Source of the DNA: Lytechinus variegatus
Taxonomy: Eukaryota; Echinodermata; Echinoidea; Temnopleuroida; Toxopneustidae
DNA length: 64,000 nt
Reading direction: 5' to 3'
Assembly (NCBI RefSeq): GCF_018143015.1
Contig: NC_054751.1
Span: forward strand, 21,404,425-21,468,424
Part shown: in pieces, positions 20,811 to 31,965 of the stretch
Layout of the letters: every line of letters begins with the position of its first letter
Position numbering within the stretch: the stretch's first letter is position 1
Program-made: the position numbers and the translations under genes
Notes under the pieces: generated by a model
What the model was told of the DNA's origin: nothing
Database searches by the model: none
What the model saw: the letters and a program-made list of their open reading frames with translations, nothing else

Positions 20811-23001
20811 TATTCATGCTAATGAAACTATCCCTTATGGTTTTGGAACAATTCAACCGGAGGAAGGAGCGTCATTTGTCACGGTAGATGAGTACCACGT
20901 GTCAGACCACGTGCGAAGCTTTCCACAGCACGCAGCCTATGGGAACGCACGACGCGTCGGTAGCAGATTGTATGATGCGTTAATGGTGGAGGACGCTCGC
21001 CATGTGCGTTCGTTGGGCAATGAATATAACGCACGAGGTGATATGAGCGGACACAGGGAGGAGCAGATTTCAAATAACGTGCAAGCACTGCGTTCGGCGT
21101 TGGGCAACAGGAGCTACGACGCACAGGGCGTTATGGACGAACCAAACGAAGAGATGTTTCCTGACACTACGCACGAAGTGTGCGTGTTAAGCAACGAAGG
21201 CCACGACGCAGGTTGCAGTGTGATTGGGCATGGTGAGGAGCTGATCCCGGACAAAACGCACGCGGTGCGTTCGTTGAGCGACGAAGGCCACAACGCACAA
21301 TACGTTTCAACAGAACGCAATAGGGCGACGACCTTTGATGACGCACACATGGTGCGTTCGTTGAGCGACGAATGCCGCAACGCAAAAAGCGTTTTGAGAG
21401 GACGCAGTGAGGAGCTGATCTCGGACAAAACGCACGCGGTGCGTTCGTTGAGCGACGAAGGCCGCAACGCACAATACGTTTCAACTGAACGCAATAGGGC
21501 GACGACCTCTGATGACGCACACATGGTGCGTTCGTTTAGCGACGAAAGCCGCAACGCAGGAAGCGTTTTGAGAGGACGCAGAGAGGAGCTGATCCCGGAC
21601 AAGACGCACGCGGTGCGTTCATTGAGCGACGAAGGCCACAACGCACAATGCGTTTCGAGAGAACGCAATAGGGCGACGACCCCTGATAACGCACACACAG
21701 TGCGTTCATTGAGCGACGAAGGCCGCAACGCAGAAGGCGTACTGAGAGCACGCAGTAGGGCCATGACCCCTGATAACACACATACAGTGCGTTCGTTGGG
21801 CAACGAAGGCCGCAACGCGCGAAGCGTTTTGACAGAACGCAATGACGCGTCAATCCCAGGCCCCATGCACAGGGCACATACATTCAACAACGACTACCGC
21901 AACGCAAGAAGCATTAATAGTGGTCACAATGGTTTGATAGCAGACATTGCACAATCATTGAGATCTCAAGACAGCGAACGCCCAGACGCACAAGGCGATT
22001 GGAACTATCGGGAAGGAGAGGCCCTAGATTCGCATCGCGCACGCATTCTGCGTTCATTTGATCACCTAAACTACGACGCACAGTGTCCAAGAAAAGAAAG
22101 GAGGCAACCTGAATACTCGGCCATGGATCATGAATACTTGCCTCAGAGGATAGGCAGGCCTATTGTATCTGTGCGCCCACCTGACAGGACAATCAGAAAG
22201 CCAGTGTATGAGCCAGGCACATTCACAGGAAAGGAGGTTTTTGAGAGCTATTTAAGTCATTTTGAAATAGCAGCAGATATTAACGCATGGAACAATCGAG
22301 AGAAGGCTGTATTTCTCGCAGCAAGTCTGCGTGATGGTGCTCAGGAGATTCTAATGGAACTGTCACCATCGCAGAGAGTGAATTATGAGTTTCTAGTAGC
22401 CGCCTTGACTACCCGTTATGCATCAAGAGGTCAAGCAGAGTTAAACCGTTTGAAGCTCAAGAACAGGAGGCAGGGAGCGGAAGAAACCCTGACAGAATTG
22501 GCTCATAGTGTAAAGTGTCTGATCAGGAAGGTATATCCTGGTGCATCTGAGGATACAAGAAGAACACTAGCTAAGGACAGTTTCGTTGACGCTCTGAAGG
22601 ATGCTGAAGTTCGCTTCGAGGTTATGAAAGCCCAGTGTGAAACGATCGACGATGCACTCGTTGTTGCGGCGAGGATCTCTGAGCTCAAGACTACAGAAGC
22701 AATGCGAGTAAACTACAGAAAAGTTCGGACTCTGAATGCAGAGACCAAGGAAGGAAAAAAGCCAACTGAACATCAACTGGAGACATTAGTGAAAGAACTG
22801 CAGCTGACTGTCACCCAGTTGAGAAAAGACATGGCAGATATGTCCAAGGATAGGTCGAAAGGTTACAGATCTCAATCAAGAACCAAATCCTTTGCAGAAA
22901 AAAACAAAGGAGCTACATGCTGGAATTGCGGGAGCGAAGGACACTTCAAGGCTGATTGTCCTGCAATGACAGAAGGAAACAGCAAGCAACAGGAAAACTA
23001 G
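20811..23001 (+). CDS. gag: Gag of outer Gypsy element (main part), with 29-residue repeats
   Basis: About 730 codons, open from the insertion junction to TAG at 22999. The first half (about 20970-22080) is made of 29-residue tandem repeats. A capsid-like region follows (YEPGTFTGKEVFESYLSHFE at about 22207-22266) and a coiled helical stretch. Near the C-terminus is a CCHC zinc knuckle CWNCGSEGHFKADC. In the present allele the N-terminal codons lie 6 kb upstream, so normal translation is broken unless an internal start is used. The frame overlaps pol by 46 bases. Gag of ordinary Gypsy elements is much shorter; the excess is the repeat region. Confidence 0.88.
20975..22080 (+). repeat. 87-bp (29-residue) tandem repeats in outer gag
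   Basis: About 13 units, clearest at 21155-21950; the spacing was checked at GGTGCGT 21264 and 21351. Each encodes a variant of HAVRSLSDEGHNAQ followed by about 15 more variable residues. At DNA level the units are studded with TGCGTT and AACGCA, which are reverse complements, so each unit can form a hairpin. All three antisense frames stay open for long distances as a by-product. Confidence 0.92.
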
Positions 23002-26000
23002 AATCTACCGACTTTAAGGGTCGAGAGCCGGTAGAAGTTCCCAAAAGGCCCAATGGAACAAGAATCGAGGAAGCTCGATATATGCCTGTTAGATCAGCTA
23101 GGTCAGGAGATATTGGTCTTTTCGTTGATGTCATGATTGGTGACCACACAGTCCGGATGCTGGTAGATTGCGGTGCTTCAGTTTCTGTCATTAAGACAAG
23201 TGTTGCCTCACTCATCGGATATGATGAGCTACTTGAGAGAGACATAGGTGTTAAAATGACTACTGCGAGTGATGTGCACAGTATTCCCTTCAAGGGTAAA
23301 GGAGAACTGAACATGTGTCTAGGAGGGAAGTTACGCAGGAAACTAGTTTGGTTTGCAGACGTAAAAGAAGATGGAATCCTTGGTCTTGATTGTCTTGAGG
23401 ACTGGAAATGCAAAGTTGATTTTGGTCGTCGGGAAATGTGGGTAGGTGGTGTGAAGGTCCCTTGCCATAGCTTTGAAGGGCCGCCTGCTTGTTGCAGAGT
23501 CACCGTGAGTGATACCGTCACCCTACCACCCCTCACTGGACAAGTTATCAAGGGTCAAATGGAAGACAATTTGGCATTCACTGACGTAATCCTGGAACCT
23601 TCGTCTAAGTGGACTGGCTCAGGAAATGTTCTAGTTGATGCGGCAGTGATGAGGCCGGGCGCCAAGACAATACCAGTGAGAGTCATCAATGTATCCAACC
23701 AACCTGTCAAGTTTTACAAAGGGACCACCGTTGGTCAATGTCAGAAAGCTGAGGTAGTTACACAGGAAACTGTCTCCGGAGACAGGCCTTCTAAGACCGA
23801 CAAGACTCCGTACATAACTGTTGATGGAATGAAGATACCAGAACATTTGCAAGACACATGGAAACACAGCGCACAACTTATTAACAAGGACGAGAGGGTG
23901 AAGTTGAGTAAGCTCCTTTGCAAGCACTCGGAGGTTTTCTCCAAGGGTAAAGAGGACCTGGGGAGAACAGATGTAGTGAAGCACCAGATCGAAACGGGGA
24001 CATTTCCTCCTATTCGACAGAGAGCAAGGAGATTACCTGTCCATCAAAGACATGAAGAATCGGCACAGATTGAGGATATGACAAGACGTGGTGTGATTGA
24101 ACCGTCTGAAAGCCCGTGGGCTTCACCAATCGTGTTAGTCAAGAAGAAGGACGGTTCTACCCGGTTCTGCGTTGACTTCAGGAAGCTGAATGATGTGACC
24201 ACCAAAGATGCATTTCCACTCCCACGTATTGATGATTCATTGGACAGATTGTCTGGATCACAATGGTTCTCAACTCTCGATCTGCAAAGTGGTTACTGGC
24301 AAGTAGAGATGTCAGAACAAGATCGGGAGAAGACTGCATTCATCACAGCGTATGGCCTTTATCAGTTTCGTGTGATGCCGTTTGGGCTCTGCAATGCCCC
24401 TGCAACATTCGAGCGGCTGATGACAAAAGTCCTGGATGAATTGATTAACAGCATCTGCCTGGTATATCTCGATGACGTCATTGTATACAGTTCGTCTGTA
24501 CTGGAGCAGCTCGACCGACTGGACACCATATTCGACAGGCTGAAGAGCTTTGGATTAAAACTTAATCCAAATAAATGTGTCCTGTTACAGAAAGAAGTGG
24601 CATTCTTGGGTCACGTGGTATCAGCAGCAGGAGTTTCAGCTGATCCCCAAAAGATCAGTAGTGTCAAAGAATGGCCCACCCCGCAGACTGTTCACCATGT
24701 CAGATGTTTCCTTGGACTATGCTCCTACTACAGGAAATTTGTGAAGGGTTTTGGAGACATTGCAAGACCGCTCCACCAGCTTACAGAGAAGGGACGAGTA
24801 TTCCACTGGACAGACGAGTGTGAGGAGGCTTTCAGGAGACTAAAACATGAGCTGACTAACTCCCCAGTCCTTGCATACCCTACTGCTGACGATCCATTTA
24901 TCCTTGACACTGATGCAAGTGCAAACGGACTCGGAGCAGTCCTCACCCAGGTGCAACATGGTACAGAGAAGGTCATAGCATACTACAGCAAGTCGATGTC
25001 AAAGGCAGAGAGGCGTTATTGTGTCACAAGGAAGGAATTACTTGCTGTTGTGGAAGGAGTGAAACAATTTCATCACTACCTCTATGGAAGGAAATTCACA
25101 GTGCGGTCAGATCATGGAGCGTTGAAGTGGCTGTTAAACTTCCGCAATCCTGTTGGTCAGGTAGCTCGGTGGTTGGAGCTTCTTGGTACCTATGACATGG
25201 ACATTCAACACAGGGCAGGTCGCATTCATGGAAATGCAGATGCGCTTTCGAGGAGACCCTGTCAGGACTGTCCACATTGTCAAAGACTGGAAGAAAACGA
25301 CACCATAAAAACATCTATCTTGAAGGAAGTCTTATCTGTCGGCACTAATACCGAAGATGATTGTCCTGAAGCTGGAATGATCCACGTCGCTACCTTAGGA
25401 ACCCAGGAGGCAGTACAGCTGACAAAAGGTAACATTGACGCCCCATCAAATGACCAGGAAGATCCCTTGTGGACAAAGTCCTATTTGAGAGATGTACAGG
25501 GCCAGGACCCCGAGTTAGATCAAATCATCCAATGGAAGAAAAAGGGGACACGTCCCTCATGGCGACAGGTAGCACCCCTTAGCCCCAAAGTAAAGTCTCT
25601 TTGGAGTCAGTGGGAAAGGCTACAGTTGGAAGAGGACGTCCTGTATCGTCGATGGGAATCCCTCAACGGAAAGGAAATCTCTCTTCAATTGGTTCTACCT
25701 GTTGCATTGCGCAAGAAAGTCTTTGCAGAGTGCCATGAATCCAAGGTTGCAGGTCATATGGGTAGCAAGCGGACAATTGAAAGAATTCGACGGCGTTGCT
25801 ATTGGCCTCAACTTAGTATGGATGTTGAACTATGGTGCAAACTTTGCCGCACATGTGAGTCTAGGAAGAACCCATCTCGGCGCCCTCGAGCCCCACTCCA
25901 GGTATACAACGTTGGTGCTCCAATGGAGCGTGTATCAATGGACATCATGGGACCCCTTCCACAGTCAGATCGAGGCAACAAATACGTGCTCGTAATCTGT

Positions 26001-27134
26001 GACTACTTTACCAAGTGGACTGAGTCTTTTGCAATGCCGAACCAAGAAGCAGCAACAGTTGCACGAATCTTTGTGGAAGAATTTGTCTGCAGATACGGTG
26101 TGCCATTGGAACTTCATACTGATCAAGGTCGGAATTTCGAGGCAGCTCTTTTCCAAAGTGTTTGTGAGATCTTGGGATGTTCAAAGACCAGAACTACAGC
26201 ATTTCATCCTCAGAGTAACGGAATGGTTGAACGTTTCAACCGGACCTTGGAGGATTTATTGGCCAAGGCTGTTGCTGATCATCAAAAGGACTGGGACGAA
26301 TGTTTACCTCTGGTCATGATGGCATACCGCTCGTCTCAACATGAAGCTACTGGTTACACTCCTAGTGAGCTGATGATGGGTAGGCAGATGATACTTCCAG
26401 TGGATCTGCTGATTGGAAGCTCTGGGACTCCAGAATCTAGTTACCCTGAGTTCACAGAGCAACTGCAGGACCGCATGAATTACACCCACCAGTTGACAAG
26501 AGAGCGCTTGAGGGTTAACACAGACCGGAACAAGCGTACTTACGACACTCACAAGGCAGGGGAAGGTTATCAACAGGGAGATGCGGTGTGGCTTCACACT
26601 AAAAGGCGGAAGAAAGGAATTTCTCCCAAGCTACAGAGGAGTTGGACCGGTCCATTCTTTGTCATTGATGCTCTCAGTGATGTGACCTATCGGATTCAGG
26701 AAACGTCTAAATCAAAGCCAAAGGTTGTTCATTTCAACCGCTTAAAGACGTATGTTGGAGCCCCCGTGCCGAACTGGGCTTTGAAGAAGATCGATGACAA
26801 GTCTTTATCTTCAGCCACAGTCGACGCATCCCCAGAGGAACACCCGCAGAAACAGCAAGATGCTCAATCACAGGAAGAAAATTCTGTGGAAACTGGAGCT
26901 AGAGTAGACATTTCTAGCAAAGAGCACGACTGTCCAACAGATACAGATCGTACTGCAGAGATAGGAACAAGAAGGAAGAAGCGACTCTACTCAGAAGTGG
27001 CCGCTACATCCAAGAGCAAAGAAACATCCCCACCTGACCAGGAACCACCTCGTGCGAAGGAGCAGAGAACCGGCAACCAGATGCTACCACGCCGTAGTAA
27101 ACGCCTGCGAAAGACGCCATCGCGTTTCTATTGA
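22956..27134 (+). CDS. pol: Pol of outer Gypsy element (PR-RT-RH-IN)
   Basis: A 1392-codon open frame in the -1 frame relative to gag, so probably expressed as Gag-Pol. Protease: LVDCGASVSVI at about 69-79 (DCG in place of DTG). Reverse transcriptase: FCVDFRKLND near 401 and LVYLDDVIVYS near 503. RNase H: ILDTDASANGLGAVL near 650. Integrase: an HHCC zinc region near 920-975 (CRTCESRK), then VSMDIMGP (about 993), HTDQGRNF (about 1053) and GMVERF (about 1090), again with 35 residues between Asp and Glu. A GPFFVID motif follows; the C-terminal 120 residues are charged and low complexity, with no chromodomain. The frame is uninterrupted. Confidence 0.95.
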   Translation: MSCNDRRKQQATGKLESTDFKGREPVEVPKRPNGTRIEEARYMPVRSARSGDIGLFVDVMIGDHTVRMLVDCGASVSVIKTSVASLIGYDELLERDIGVKMTTASDVHSIPFKGKGELNMCLGGKLRRKLVWFADVKEDGILGLDCLEDWKCKVDFGRREMWVGGVKVPCHSFEGPPACCRVTVSDTVTLPPLTGQVIKGQMEDNLAFTDVILEPSSKWTGSGNVLVDAAVMRPGAKTIPVRVINVSNQPVKFYKGTTVGQCQKAEVVTQETVSGDRPSKTDKTPYITVDGMKIPEHLQDTWKHSAQLINKDERVKLSKLLCKHSEVFSKGKEDLGRTDVVKHQIETGTFPPIRQRARRLPVHQRHEESAQIEDMTRRGVIEPSESPWASPIVLVKKKDGSTRFCVDFRKLNDVTTKDAFPLPRIDDSLDRLSGSQWFSTLDLQSGYWQVEMSEQDREKTAFITAYGLYQFRVMPFGLCNAPATFERLMTKVLDELINSICLVYLDDVIVYSSSVLEQLDRLDTIFDRLKSFGLKLNPNKCVLLQKEVAFLGHVVSAAGVSADPQKISSVKEWPTPQTVHHVRCFLGLCSYYRKFVKGFGDIARPLHQLTEKGRVFHWTDECEEAFRRLKHELTNSPVLAYPTADDPFILDTDASANGLGAVLTQVQHGTEKVIAYYSKSMSKAERRYCVTRKELLAVVEGVKQFHHYLYGRKFTVRSDHGALKWLLNFRNPVGQVARWLELLGTYDMDIQHRAGRIHGNADALSRRPCQDCPHCQRLEENDTIKTSILKEVLSVGTNTEDDCPEAGMIHVATLGTQEAVQLTKGNIDAPSNDQEDPLWTKSYLRDVQGQDPELDQIIQWKKKGTRPSWRQVAPLSPKVKSLWSQWERLQLEEDVLYRRWESLNGKEISLQLVLPVALRKKVFAECHESKVAGHMGSKRTIERIRRRCYWPQLSMDVELWCKLCRTCESRKNPSRRPRAPLQVYNVGAPMERVSMDIMGPLPQSDRGNKYVLVICDYFTKWTESFAMPNQEAATVARIFVEEFVCRYGVPLELHTDQGRNFEAALFQSVCEILGCSKTRTTAFHPQSNGMVERFNRTLEDLLAKAVADHQKDWDECLPLVMMAYRSSQHEATGYTPSELMMGRQMILPVDLLIGSSGTPESSYPEFTEQLQDRMNYTHQLTRERLRVNTDRNKRTYDTHKAGEGYQQGDAVWLHTKRRKKGISPKLQRSWTGPFFVIDALSDVTYRIQETSKSKPKVVHFNRLKTYVGAPVPNWALKKIDDKSLSSATVDASPEEHPQKQQDAQSQEENSVETGARVDISSKEHDCPTDTDRTAEIGTRRKKRLYSEVAATSKSKETSPPDQEPPRAKEQRTGNQMLPRRSKRLRKTPSRFY
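22992..23035 (+). promoter_or_regulatory. Candidate -1 frameshift signal (outer element)
   Basis: Heptamer G GAA AAC (22992-22998) ends just before the gag stop TAG. After a 5-base spacer TCTACCG (23004-23010) pairs with CGGTAGA (23029-23035), with a possible GAA/TTC extension. The A-site slip (AAC to AAA) is standard, but the P-site slip (GAA to GGA) is poor. Pol is open in the -1 frame only from 22956, so the shift must occur in this overlap. Confidence 0.55.
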
Positions 27135-27255
27135 AATCTTTGAAAGCGAACTTTGTTGTTGTTTTTTTTAATGTAAATTTAACATTGCTCTAGATGTGTT
27201 TTGCAAATATTGAACCTGGTTATGTTTTTAATTCGAAACGAGGACGTTTCATTCT

Positions 27256-27268
27256 AAGAAGAGGGTAG
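27256..27268 (+). promoter_or_regulatory. Polypurine tract of outer element
   Basis: AAGAAGAGGGTAG directly abuts the 3' LTR; one T breaks an otherwise pure purine run. Confidence 0.7.
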
Positions 27269-27598
27269 TGTAGCGCCTGAAGGTTCTAACGTAGAGGGCG
27301 CAGGAGAGAAGAGAAGAACGAACGGAAAACAGATAGAAGATCGGGGGAGATACAAGAATAGTAATCCTTATTAATCGGTAAATTGACCTATATAATCAGT
27401 TATTATTGTTCATGATTGGATTATGGAATACTTACTAAATAAATTGTGTTAATGTGAATGAAAACTGATGACAGAAGGATTCTTATTTTAGCGTGAATCA
27501 ATGGTGTGTGATTGACGTATACGTGAGTTCAGTGAGAGCTACATTGGAGCACACGGAGAAGATTGATTTGGCGAGATTTGAGAGTGGGGAGCGTTACA
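27269..27598 (+). repeat. 3' LTR of outer Gypsy element
   Basis: 330 bases matching the 5' LTR from TGTAGCGCC to GCGTTACA, with no difference seen. The following bases ATACA do not repeat the left flank. Confidence 0.95.
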
Positions 27599-29885
27599 AT
27601 ACACTCAAGTCGTCGCTGTACGAATAGTGAAATTCTTCACGCGCTGCGTTGCCTAGCTATGCGTGTGTACTGTACTGTGTACACACAATGCAATCGGCTG
27701 AACCGGCCGCCAAATTATAGTGACCAAAATTGCAACAGCTTTTGCAAATGTGAAAAGTGACAGAGGTTTTTTTATCCAATCAAAATCATTCTTAGGTATT
27801 CGCAATCTACAGCATTTTCTGCAAAATGTCTTTTTTTGATAGGGTCTATTGTGACGTATATATTTTTTTACAACAATGTGAAGTCGCACCAAACGTTTCG
27901 TTTCCCGCTCTTGCCCATTGGCTCATGTACAAATGGATTTCCAAAATCATCAAGAAAGGTTCCAAAAACCTCAAAAGTGACAGAACTTAATTTGACTAAA
28001 ATTGACTGAAAATAATATCATGTTCAAGGTGAGAATCTGCTCTATTCTTTTCTGTTTTGATAGATCACCTTGTTGACGCGTTTGGGAGATATCTTAGTAA
28101 ATCCCTCAAAAACTGCGTATTTTCTATTATTCTCCATAGGGAAATAATTTAACACGCTACGCACTGCAAAAAAGGAGCGCAAACAAATTGATATGGAGGG
28201 ACTTTAATTCACTTATAACAGAGAAATGTGTACTGAGTACTCCTGTTGAATGCTCTGATGAAAATTATATGAGTTTCACATTCATTTGAACGGGAGGACA
28301 AGATTATTGTATATATCGAGTGCATTATCCATAAATCATACTACCATTGCGACCCCTGCCCGGCCGATGGTTCAGGCATGACGATCCTGAGTGACGTCAC
28401 CGATAGAGACCTCAAATGCCAGGACAGCCTATTCGACAACTAACTTCATCTAGTAAAAACACGTATTGAAGATATCCAATGGGAAAATGGCTTTCATTTT
28501 CATGAAATATACATTCCGTTCCTCAATAAATCTTTAACCCCGTCGTTAACTGCCCATTCATTCTCGAGCAATGGGGGAATGAATACAGAGTGTCTCAAAG
28601 TTTGTGTGAAAAAAGGTGCATTTTCCATAGAACTTCTGCCAAAAATCAATGCGTTTATAAATATTTAGCCCCAAAACACGAATAGATGAGTTAATCAAAT
28701 GGAATGAATCATGAAAATCAGTGAAATATAGTTTCTTTTGTACTCATTACTGAATACCCCGACTTGATACGATTAATTTTTCCCCCTCTCCATCAACTTT
28801 TAAGAAAAAGGGTGCATATTTTCATAAAAATATGTGTTATATCGACGGACGCCCGTGCGTACGAGCAGGAGGAAGCCAAATGTCTCGTATTTTTCATAAT
28901 AGCCAATGACACTTTTATTAGAACGTTAGATGACACTCAAGTATAATTACTGGCTATTTTAAAGTTATGGACTAGCTTTGAAAAAAGGTTTGACTTTTAA
29001 TTAAAACATGCACTTTTATAAGGAACGGTGTAAAAGCTCCTTGCTTCACAATAATTATTTCAAACATAATTTGTATTCGACATTTTCGCCACCCCCTGAA
29101 AAAATGTACTGTTTAAGAAATAACATTTCATTCCCACTCTCCATGAATCATTTCACTGCTATGAATATATACTTAACTTCTTCATTAAAAAACATATTTC
29201 ATGTGTTTTTAATGAAATATTAAACTTTTCCACAACTTACAAAAGATTTTTTGTGAAAAGTGAAAAATATTTTTTCTTGAAGTGGAATATCATGTTTGTG
29301 AAAAGATAAATGCTTTTTTCGTAAAAGGAAAATATATGGCTTTATACAAGAGAAAATATGTATATTTCTCAATATATGAAATGAAATATATCATTTGTTG
29401 GAGTAAAATGAATTTTATTTTTTAAATCTTAGTTTAAGGCGTCCCATAGTTCTGGCCTGTGATCGAAATTGAAATCATGCACCGGTATTTGAAATTGTAA
29501 CATATGTGTAAGTCATTTGTAATAAAGTTAGTTCTGATTAATAATTTTCTGAAATAGAATAGAAAATGTAAATAGAGAGTGTGCCTTTCATATTACCGCA
29601 TCATACTTTAATTTACAAATATTATACCGTACTGCCATGTTTTGCACTTAGTTTAAGTTTCAGCAAGGGCGGCATTGAGGGCAATGACCGGTCTGAGTCA
29701 TCAGTGTCTGCCAGCGCATGCCAGCTCCGGCCCTCGCCGCAACTTCGGGCGCGGGCCGAGCTCCTGCTAAGATTGACGGCGCGACGCTCAAAGCTTTTGA
29801 CATAATTCACACAACATCGTCTATAAACTTTAGATCTAAATTAACTAAGATTCTGAGTAGTAACTTAGATTATTTGGCATTATCG
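27599..29885. other. AT-rich intergenic stretch
   Basis: No gene is recognisable. A small GC-rich patch with CpG lies at about 29670-29800 and could be a promoter remnant or an old repeat. The remainder is AT-rich with only chance open frames. Confidence 0.4.
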
Positions 29886-30682
29886 TGATATTGGGAACCA
29901 CCGTTCACTTTGTACAGCTACAGTAGCGCTTTATTCAGTCACACGCCCATTCACTTGACTTTGTTTTGTTGTACACAAGTGCACGTACACAAATCTACGA
30001 GTGGTTCCCAAAACCAGGATTTGGCTTATTATTTAGAATAACGTGACCAAATCATGGTTTCGCCTTCAAGTTCAGGAACCACTCGTCGATTTGTACGCGC
30101 ACTTGTACAGTCTAGTGAATGGTCAATGGAGGTGGAATGGAAGAAGTATGGCCATGATGGCTGTGTCTGTGAGTGTGAGTCCAAACTTTGCGCGTGTCCA
30201 TACTTCGCGGACGGTCATTATCTCAAAAACAAGCCAGTATTCTTAAAATCTGACATCATCAACGTGAAAAGCAACCTAAAATTACCCTTGGGTGAAAGTT
30301 TTTTTAGGATGAGTTCAGTATTTATTAAATCTCCACAAAAGCATTGGTGCGCGAAGTTAGGTCACACTATTTCTGAACGGTTTTCCAGCACAGCCACAGA
30401 TCGCCGATCGGAATAGAATTTTGAGATCGCGTCATCGCGATACCGACCTACTTTACATTTTCGTCCATGATTTTATAGTTTACGATCTTGCCGTCAATGT
30501 GGTAACTATTCCTTGAATTGGTTTTGTATAAATTATAAATAATTTGTGAACAAAATTGAGCCTGATGAATGTTTTTGAAAAGTGCGCGAAGTTGGGACAC
30601 CCCATCATACTAGGAACCGTGCATGTGACTGAATAAAGCACTGCTGTATGAAGTGAATGGTGGTAAGTGGGTCCCAATATCA
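29886..30682. mobile_element. TIR element with ends of about 60 bp
   Basis: The left end TGATATTGGGAACCACCGTT is matched by the inverted right end (TGATATTGGGACCCACTTAC on the minus strand). The similarity continues inward through GCTTTATTCAGTCACA(C/T)GC for about 60 bases. No transposase was found. It lies about 1.3 kb upstream of the ANAPC4 start. Confidence 0.75.
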
Positions 30683-31965
30683 TGAAATATAATGCCGGTA
30701 AAGTTTAGTAAAATTAGATGATTGAAATCGTGGCCGGGCATGAATATTTTAAGGAAGATCAAGCTTCGCCGACTTTCGGTCTCTGTAAATGTAAAATTAG
30801 TTGTTCCGTTGCCGTTAGCTCCTCTCATACAGTCAGAGACCGAAGACACTCAATCTGCAGTGGGACTCAATGTCCATATGTTTATGTATTATACTATTAA
30901 GTTTGGACAAACCAAGGAAGTGGAAATTGCACGACAGCCAAAGTAAATCACTGTTTTCATGGTTGTCCTTATAACTTATGTCTTCCCTGTTTTGGTGCAT
31001 TTCAGGCCAAAACATAATTTTCTTTATTTTGGTCCAGTTCTATATATTTTTATGAAATAAAGACAAAAATAGATGAGCCCTGCACTGCCAGGGGGGGGGG
31101 GGACTTTGCATTGTTAACCCCCTAATGGTGTCTGCACCATCGCGAGCCATCTGTGCATGTATACTATACGAGGAGAATTTTTTTTTAATGTTAAAAACTC
31201 CTTGAAATTCACTCGAACTCTATGATGCAACTTTAACCAGAGCAAATTAAGTTATTGTTTTTTTCTGCTGCACATCCATATTCCATTTCATTTGTTGTAA
31301 CATACAATTCTCCTATTCCTCTTTAATATTGATGTTACATTGCTTTTATTTGTAATGATCCTAACCCTCTTATAGTTAGACATACATTTATAACTGATTG
31401 CCATTTTTTTTCACTCGATTTTCTATTGTGCCAGAATTATTTCATTGTTCATTGTTTTTATCAGCAAATAAATTATAAAATTAGTAGTATTAAAATTAGT
31501 TACTGTTCCCTTTTGATAATTTAAAATATTTTAGTTTGATTGATATTACCATTTAAGTAACAATATTTGTTTATTTATGTTACTAGGTATTGTTATCTTT
31601 GATTTAGATTTTGACTTTATTTTCATGTATGATGTCATGATTTATGCTATTTATGTTTTCATCAGGTCATTGATGAAAAACAGTTTTATACTGATCTTTT
31701 GTACCTGATTAAATATGTTCTAATAAATAAATAAATAAATAAATTTCCAACTAGGAATATGTTAAAGAACAACAACATTACGGAAATGACAAGGCTCATT
31801 GTTTGGTCTGTACTCGTTGGGCACCAAAAAGCTACCCGAGAGCTTTGCCATTGGCTTTGATGGGCTGTCACCCTCTTATTCTTAATGGTTTTGTTGAAAC
31901 AGACAGGTCCTCAACGTGACCAAGGCATACCTTATAGATCTGAAGAAGCCAAAGGATCACCCACA
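30683..31965 (+). promoter_or_regulatory. ANAPC4 5' flank, possible 5' UTR exon
   Basis: The region before the ANAPC4 start holds an imperfect hairpin (30773-30785 with 30834-30845), a poly-G run at about 31091-31104 and an (AAAT)n run near 31722-31745. A T-rich tract and GAAACAG just before 31903 could be a splice acceptor, which would put the transcription start further upstream. No promoter can be fixed. Confidence 0.3.

Larger units (their letters stand above)
14351..27598 (+). mobile_element. Outer Ty3/Gypsy LTR retrotransposon (carries a nested element)
   Basis: A complete LTR retrotransposon: 330-bp LTRs (14351-14680, 27269-27598), primer site, gag, pol and polypurine tract. It is interrupted by a second retrotransposon at 14762-20806; with that and one ACCC copy removed it is about 7.2 kb. 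Gene order protease, reverse transcriptase, RNase H, integrase marks it as Ty3/Gypsy (Metaviridae). The LTRs look identical, implying recent insertion. The expected 4-5 bp target duplication is missing (CATAG on the left, ATACA on the right). Confidence 0.95.

Noticed and set aside
21114..21890. A 258-codon and other antisense open frames in outer gag
   Set aside because: They arise because the 87-bp repeat lacks stops on either strand; the sense frame has Gag motifs and continues to the zinc knuckle.
22899..22905. Perfect A AAA AAC slippery heptamer in outer gag
   Set aside because: In the -1 frame a TGA follows at 22953-22955, so a shift here would terminate before pol. It is probably not the functional site.
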